A stretch of DNA of 24,072 nt from Candidatus Gastranaerophilales bacterium. Lineage in GTDB: Bacteria > Cyanobacteriota > Vampirovibrionia > Gastranaerophilales > Gastranaerophilaceae. The notes beneath the pieces are model-generated. The model searched no databases and was not told where the DNA came from. It saw only the letters and a list, made by a program, of their open reading frames with translations. The stretch spans positions 1 to 24,072 of the forward strand of contig UNSJ01000030.1 of the NCBI GenBank assembly GCA_900548405.1, in the 5' to 3' direction. Position numbers and translations under genes: made by a program. The number at the start of each line of letters is the position of its first letter. Position 1 is the stretch's first letter. This document shows positions 21,826 through 24,072 of the stretch, piece after piece.

Positions 21826-21853
21826 ATTATAAACGATTTTTGAATTTTTTCAA
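21826..21853 (-). promoter_or_regulatory. Promoter of pilin 3
   Basis: Minus-strand -35 TTGAAA (21848-21853), a 16-nt spacer and -10 TATAAT (21826-21831). It gives a leader of about 23 nt that ends at the upstream ATG 21796 with its AAAGGAAG site. This supports that ATG as the intended start. Confidence 0.7.
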
Positions 21854-21869
21854 TATTAAAAACTCGGTT

Positions 21870-21897
21870 TTGTTTAGAGTTTTGTTTGTGGTAAAAT
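21870..21897 (+). promoter_or_regulatory. Probable lysS promoter
   Basis: -35 TTGTTT (21870-21875), a 16-nt spacer and -10 TAAAAT (21892-21897). The short leader contains a start-stop pair ATGTAA at 21918-21923 with its own AAGGA, just before the lysS ribosome-binding site. Confidence 0.5.
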
Positions 21898-21935
21898 TGA
21901 TATTACAAGGACTTACAATGTAAAGGAAGTATAAA

Positions 21936-23468
21936 ATGGCACAACAAACACATGAAGCAAGTTCTACCAAAGAACAAATAAGACAAACCAGAATTCAAAA
22001 ATTAACAGATTTAGCCGATAAAGGCGTTAACCCATACCCTTATTCTTTTGATAAAGATATTGATGCGGCTACTCTTCAAGAAAAATATGCAAATCTTGAG
22101 GCAGGTGTTGAAACCGAAGATATGTACGCTGTTGCAGGACGCGTTATGGCTATCCGTAACACAGGTATGTTCATTGATTTGATGGATGCATCAGGCAAAA
22201 TTCAAATCTTTTCTCATAAAGAAAATTTATCAGAAGATGATATGAAAATCCTTAAACTTATTGATATCGGTGATATTGTTGGTTTTAAAGGCACAATCAG
22301 AAGAACTCCAAGAGGAGAACTTTCTATCAAATCAACTTCTTTAAAACTTCTTTCAAAAGCACTTTTACCTTTGCCTAACAAACAAATTAGCAAAGAAAAA
22401 ATGGAAGAATTATCTAATTTTCACGGTCTTACAGATGTTGAAACCAAATACCGTCAAAGATACGTTGATTTGATTGTTAATGAAGATGTTAGAGATACTT
22501 TCAGAAAAAGAAGTAAAATTATCCAAAAAATCAGAGAGTATTTAACTGCTCAAGACTTTTTGGAAGTTGAAACTCCTATGCTTCACCCGCAAGCAGGCGG
22601 AGCAAATGCTAAACCGTTTATTACTCACCACAATGCACTTGATATGGATATGTTCTTGAGAATTGCTCCTGAGCTATACTTAAAAAGACTTATGGTAGGC
22701 GGTTTATCAGAAAAAATCTTTGAAATTAACAGAAGTTTTAGAAACGAAGGTATTGATACACGCCACAACCCTGAATTTACGATGATGGAACTTTATCAGG
22801 CTTATGTTGATTATAATGATATGATGGTTTTAACAGAAAACCTTGTAAGCTCTGTTGCTCAAGAAGTTCTTGGAACTATGAAAATCCAATACGGAGAAAA
22901 TGAAATCGACTTAACTCCGCCATGGGACAGAAAAACAATGCTTGGTGCTGTAAGAGAAGCAACAGGAATTGATTTTAATACAGTATTCACTGTGGAAGAT
23001 GCAAAAGAAAAGGCAAAATCAGTTGGTGTAAACGCAGAAGACTGTGATAACTGGGGACAGGTTATAGACTTAATCTTTGAAGAAAAAGTTGAACCTTCTT
23101 TAATCCAGCCTGTACACATTATTGATTATCCTCGTGATATATCACCTCTTGCAAAAGTTCACAGAGATAATGACAGATTGACCGAACGTTTTGAAACACG
23201 TGTAAACGGTTGGGAAATCGCAAACGCATTCTCTGAATTAACAGATCCGATTGACCAGAGAATGAGATTTGAAGCACAAGCTTTAGCTAAAGTAAACGGT
23301 GATGAGGAAGCTATGTCAATCGATGAAGATTTTATCTGTGCTCTTGAACACGGTATGCCTCCGGCAGGCGGACTCGGAATAGGCATAGACAGAATTGTGA
23401 TGCTGTTAACAAACTCTCCATCAATAAGAGATGTAATAGCATTCCCGACTATGCGACATAGAGATTAG
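21936..23468 (+). CDS. lysS: Lysyl-tRNA synthetase, class II
   Basis: A 510-residue class IIb enzyme, which charges tRNA-Lys. The N-terminal OB-fold anticodon-binding domain is visible around residues 65-140 (VAGRVMAIRNTGMFIDLMDA). Motif 1 lies in YLTAQDFLEVETPMLHPQAG, motif 2 is FEINRSFRNEGIDTRHNPEF (about 261-280), and motif 3 is GLGIGIDRIVMLL near the C-terminus. The length matches bacterial LysS. The Shine-Dalgarno AAAGGAAG precedes the ATG. It is a monocistronic housekeeping gene lying between two pilin genes of the opposite strand. Confidence 0.97.
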   Translation: MAQQTHEASSTKEQIRQTRIQKLTDLADKGVNPYPYSFDKDIDAATLQEKYANLEAGVETEDMYAVAGRVMAIRNTGMFIDLMDASGKIQIFSHKENLSEDDMKILKLIDIGDIVGFKGTIRRTPRGELSIKSTSLKLLSKALLPLPNKQISKEKMEELSNFHGLTDVETKYRQRYVDLIVNEDVRDTFRKRSKIIQKIREYLTAQDFLEVETPMLHPQAGGANAKPFITHHNALDMDMFLRIAPELYLKRLMVGGLSEKIFEINRSFRNEGIDTRHNPEFTMMELYQAYVDYNDMMVLTENLVSSVAQEVLGTMKIQYGENEIDLTPPWDRKTMLGAVREATGIDFNTVFTVEDAKEKAKSVGVNAEDCDNWGQVIDLIFEEKVEPSLIQPVHIIDYPRDISPLAKVHRDNDRLTERFETRVNGWEIANAFSELTDPIDQRMRFEAQALAKVNGDEEAMSIDEDFICALEHGMPPAGGLGIGIDRIVMLLTNSPSIRDVIAFPTMRHRD

Positions 23469-23475
23469 AAAATTT

Positions 23476-23507
23476 AAGACCGGCTAATATAGCCGGTCTT
23501 TTTTTAA
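23476..23507. terminator. Terminator of lysS at the end of pilin 4
   Basis: A 10-bp perfect stem, AAGACCGGCT / AGCCGGTCTT, with loop AATAT and a plus-strand T-run. The T-run overlaps the stop codon of pilin 4 on the other strand. Confidence 0.93.
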
Positions 23508-24072
23508 TATGTCATTTCCCAGTTATCGTTTAAAATTTTACCGAAACAGCCATGAATTGAAGTCGTTGATGTATTACAGCTAGTATTAAACATACTTGTT
23601 CTGTCAGCTTCTGTCATAGGAGCAGTGGAAGTTGCACTAAGAGTAGAATCATCCAACAAACCGTTTTTGTAAATATACATTATAAAAATATCTCTGCCCC
23701 AAATGTTAGGTCCTTTTTGACCGTTAATATCAACATAAACTCTGAATAATGTGTCACCTGTAAGAACTTCTCCTACACCAATAGAAGCACCGCTTGAAAT
23801 AACATAATGAGCTTTAGGATTCCAAGTTGCTACCGCAGTTCCTGTCAACTTTTTATATTGAGAAGCAAAACAAGGGGTTTTAGTAGCTCCGCAATCATTT
23901 ACGACTTTAAAATATTTTTCAACAAAATTTTCAATAGCAGCCTGATTTGTTAACCCTGCTTCCTTCAAATTTAAAGCATTCTTGTCATTTTGATATTGCA
24001 CAAGAGCTTGGGAAAGCTCATTATAAACTTTATGCAGCTGTGTAACATAAGACTGTCTTTGGTAATTCTGCA
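23504..24072 (-). CDS. Type IV pilin-like protein 4, 5' end beyond the window
   Basis: The frame is open to the window edge, so the gene continues upstream; a GTG at 24001 is internal, not the start. The 188 visible codons begin QNYQRQSYVTQLHKVYNELS and align with residue 35 onward of pilin 3 (QNYQRQSYVAQLHKVYNETS), so only the leader and hydrophobic helix are missing. It shares with pilin 3 DCGATKTPCFASQYK, the motif DINGQKGPNIWGRD and the tail CFGKILNDNWEMTY. The middle (TGTAVATWNPKAHYVISSGA) differs. It belongs to the pilin 3 subfamily. Whether its unseen 5' end carries a poly-G tract cannot be told. Confidence 0.88.
   Translation of the reverse strand, partial: QNYQRQSYVTQLHKVYNELSQALVQYQNDKNALNLKEAGLTNQAAIENFVEKYFKVVNDCGATKTPCFASQYKKLTGTAVATWNPKAHYVISSGASIGVGEVLTGDTLFRVYVDINGQKGPNIWGRDIFIMYIYKNGLLDDSTLSATSTAPMTEADRTSMFNTSCNTSTTSIHGCFGKILNDNWEMTY

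Noticed and set aside
24001..24001. GTG at 24001 as the start of pilin 4
   Set aside because: The frame is open to the window edge and the upstream codons align with pilin 3, so the gene simply continues beyond the window.
1..24072. CRISPR array, insertion sequence or prophage
   Set aside because: No regularly spaced repeats, transposase, integrase or phage structural gene was found anywhere in the window.

Overview
This is an AT-rich bacterial chromosome segment, roughly one third G+C by eye. It has short intergenic gaps, frequent strand changes and many clear rho-independent terminators. The best taxonomic guess, inferred rather than proven, is a gut-type member of the non-photosynthetic cyanobacterial sister lineage Gastranaerophilales (Vampirovibrionia, formerly Melainabacteria). 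The reasons are four type IV pilin-like proteins with the FTLAEVLxTLGIIGVVxAMT N-terminus, small XRE regulators in more than one copy, and a protein opening with a short PNFQA motif. No insertion sequence, phage or CRISPR array was seen.

Layout. 1-2.2 kb: an XRE regulator converging on a trhP-like U32 gene and a yqeG-like HAD phosphatase. 2.2-5.0 kb: a previously unmarked 44-residue membrane protein, an orphan MalG-type permease, and a divergent U32-like protein with five C-terminal cysteines. 5.0-7.7 kb: 4-alpha-glucanotransferase followed by a secreted TPR/NHL protein. 7.8-11.1 kb: two closely related pilins facing each other as inverted repeats, each with a textbook promoter and the same roughly 150-nt leader, enclosing an 80-residue protein and Maf, with a second XRE regulator divergent from pilin 2. 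11.1-13.6 kb: a membrane TPR protein and a SEC-C protein. 13.6-14.2 kb: two tRNA-Pro genes (CGG and GGG), preceded by a broken tRNA-Pro copy with a hairpin in its D-arm and followed by a 27-bp direct repeat of the tRNA 3' end. 14.2-19.6 kb: a GNAT-like protein, a DJ-1/PfpI protein, a DAACS carboxylate/amino-acid symporter, YraN, a glycosyltransferase and RecF. 19.7-24.07 kb: an 84-residue protein with the PilT retraction ATPase, pilin 3, LysS, and pilin 4, which runs off the window end.

The main theme is type IV pilus biology: four pilin-like genes in two subfamilies plus pilT. The most striking observation is at pilin 3. The best-supported start codon and Shine-Dalgarno lie 92 nt upstream of the in-frame ATG, separated from it by a run of ten G and by an exact 60-bp-offset duplication of the GFTLAE coding segment. 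With ten G the frame is closed; with eight or eleven it opens into one continuous pilin with two tandem prepilin-like motifs. That is the layout of a phase-variable gene, although a homopolymer sequencing error is the main rival explanation.

A second theme is transcript architecture. Five genes have a -10 box ending exactly 6 nt before the ATG and no Shine-Dalgarno, which predicts leaderless mRNAs. Other genes have strong AAGGAG-type sites.
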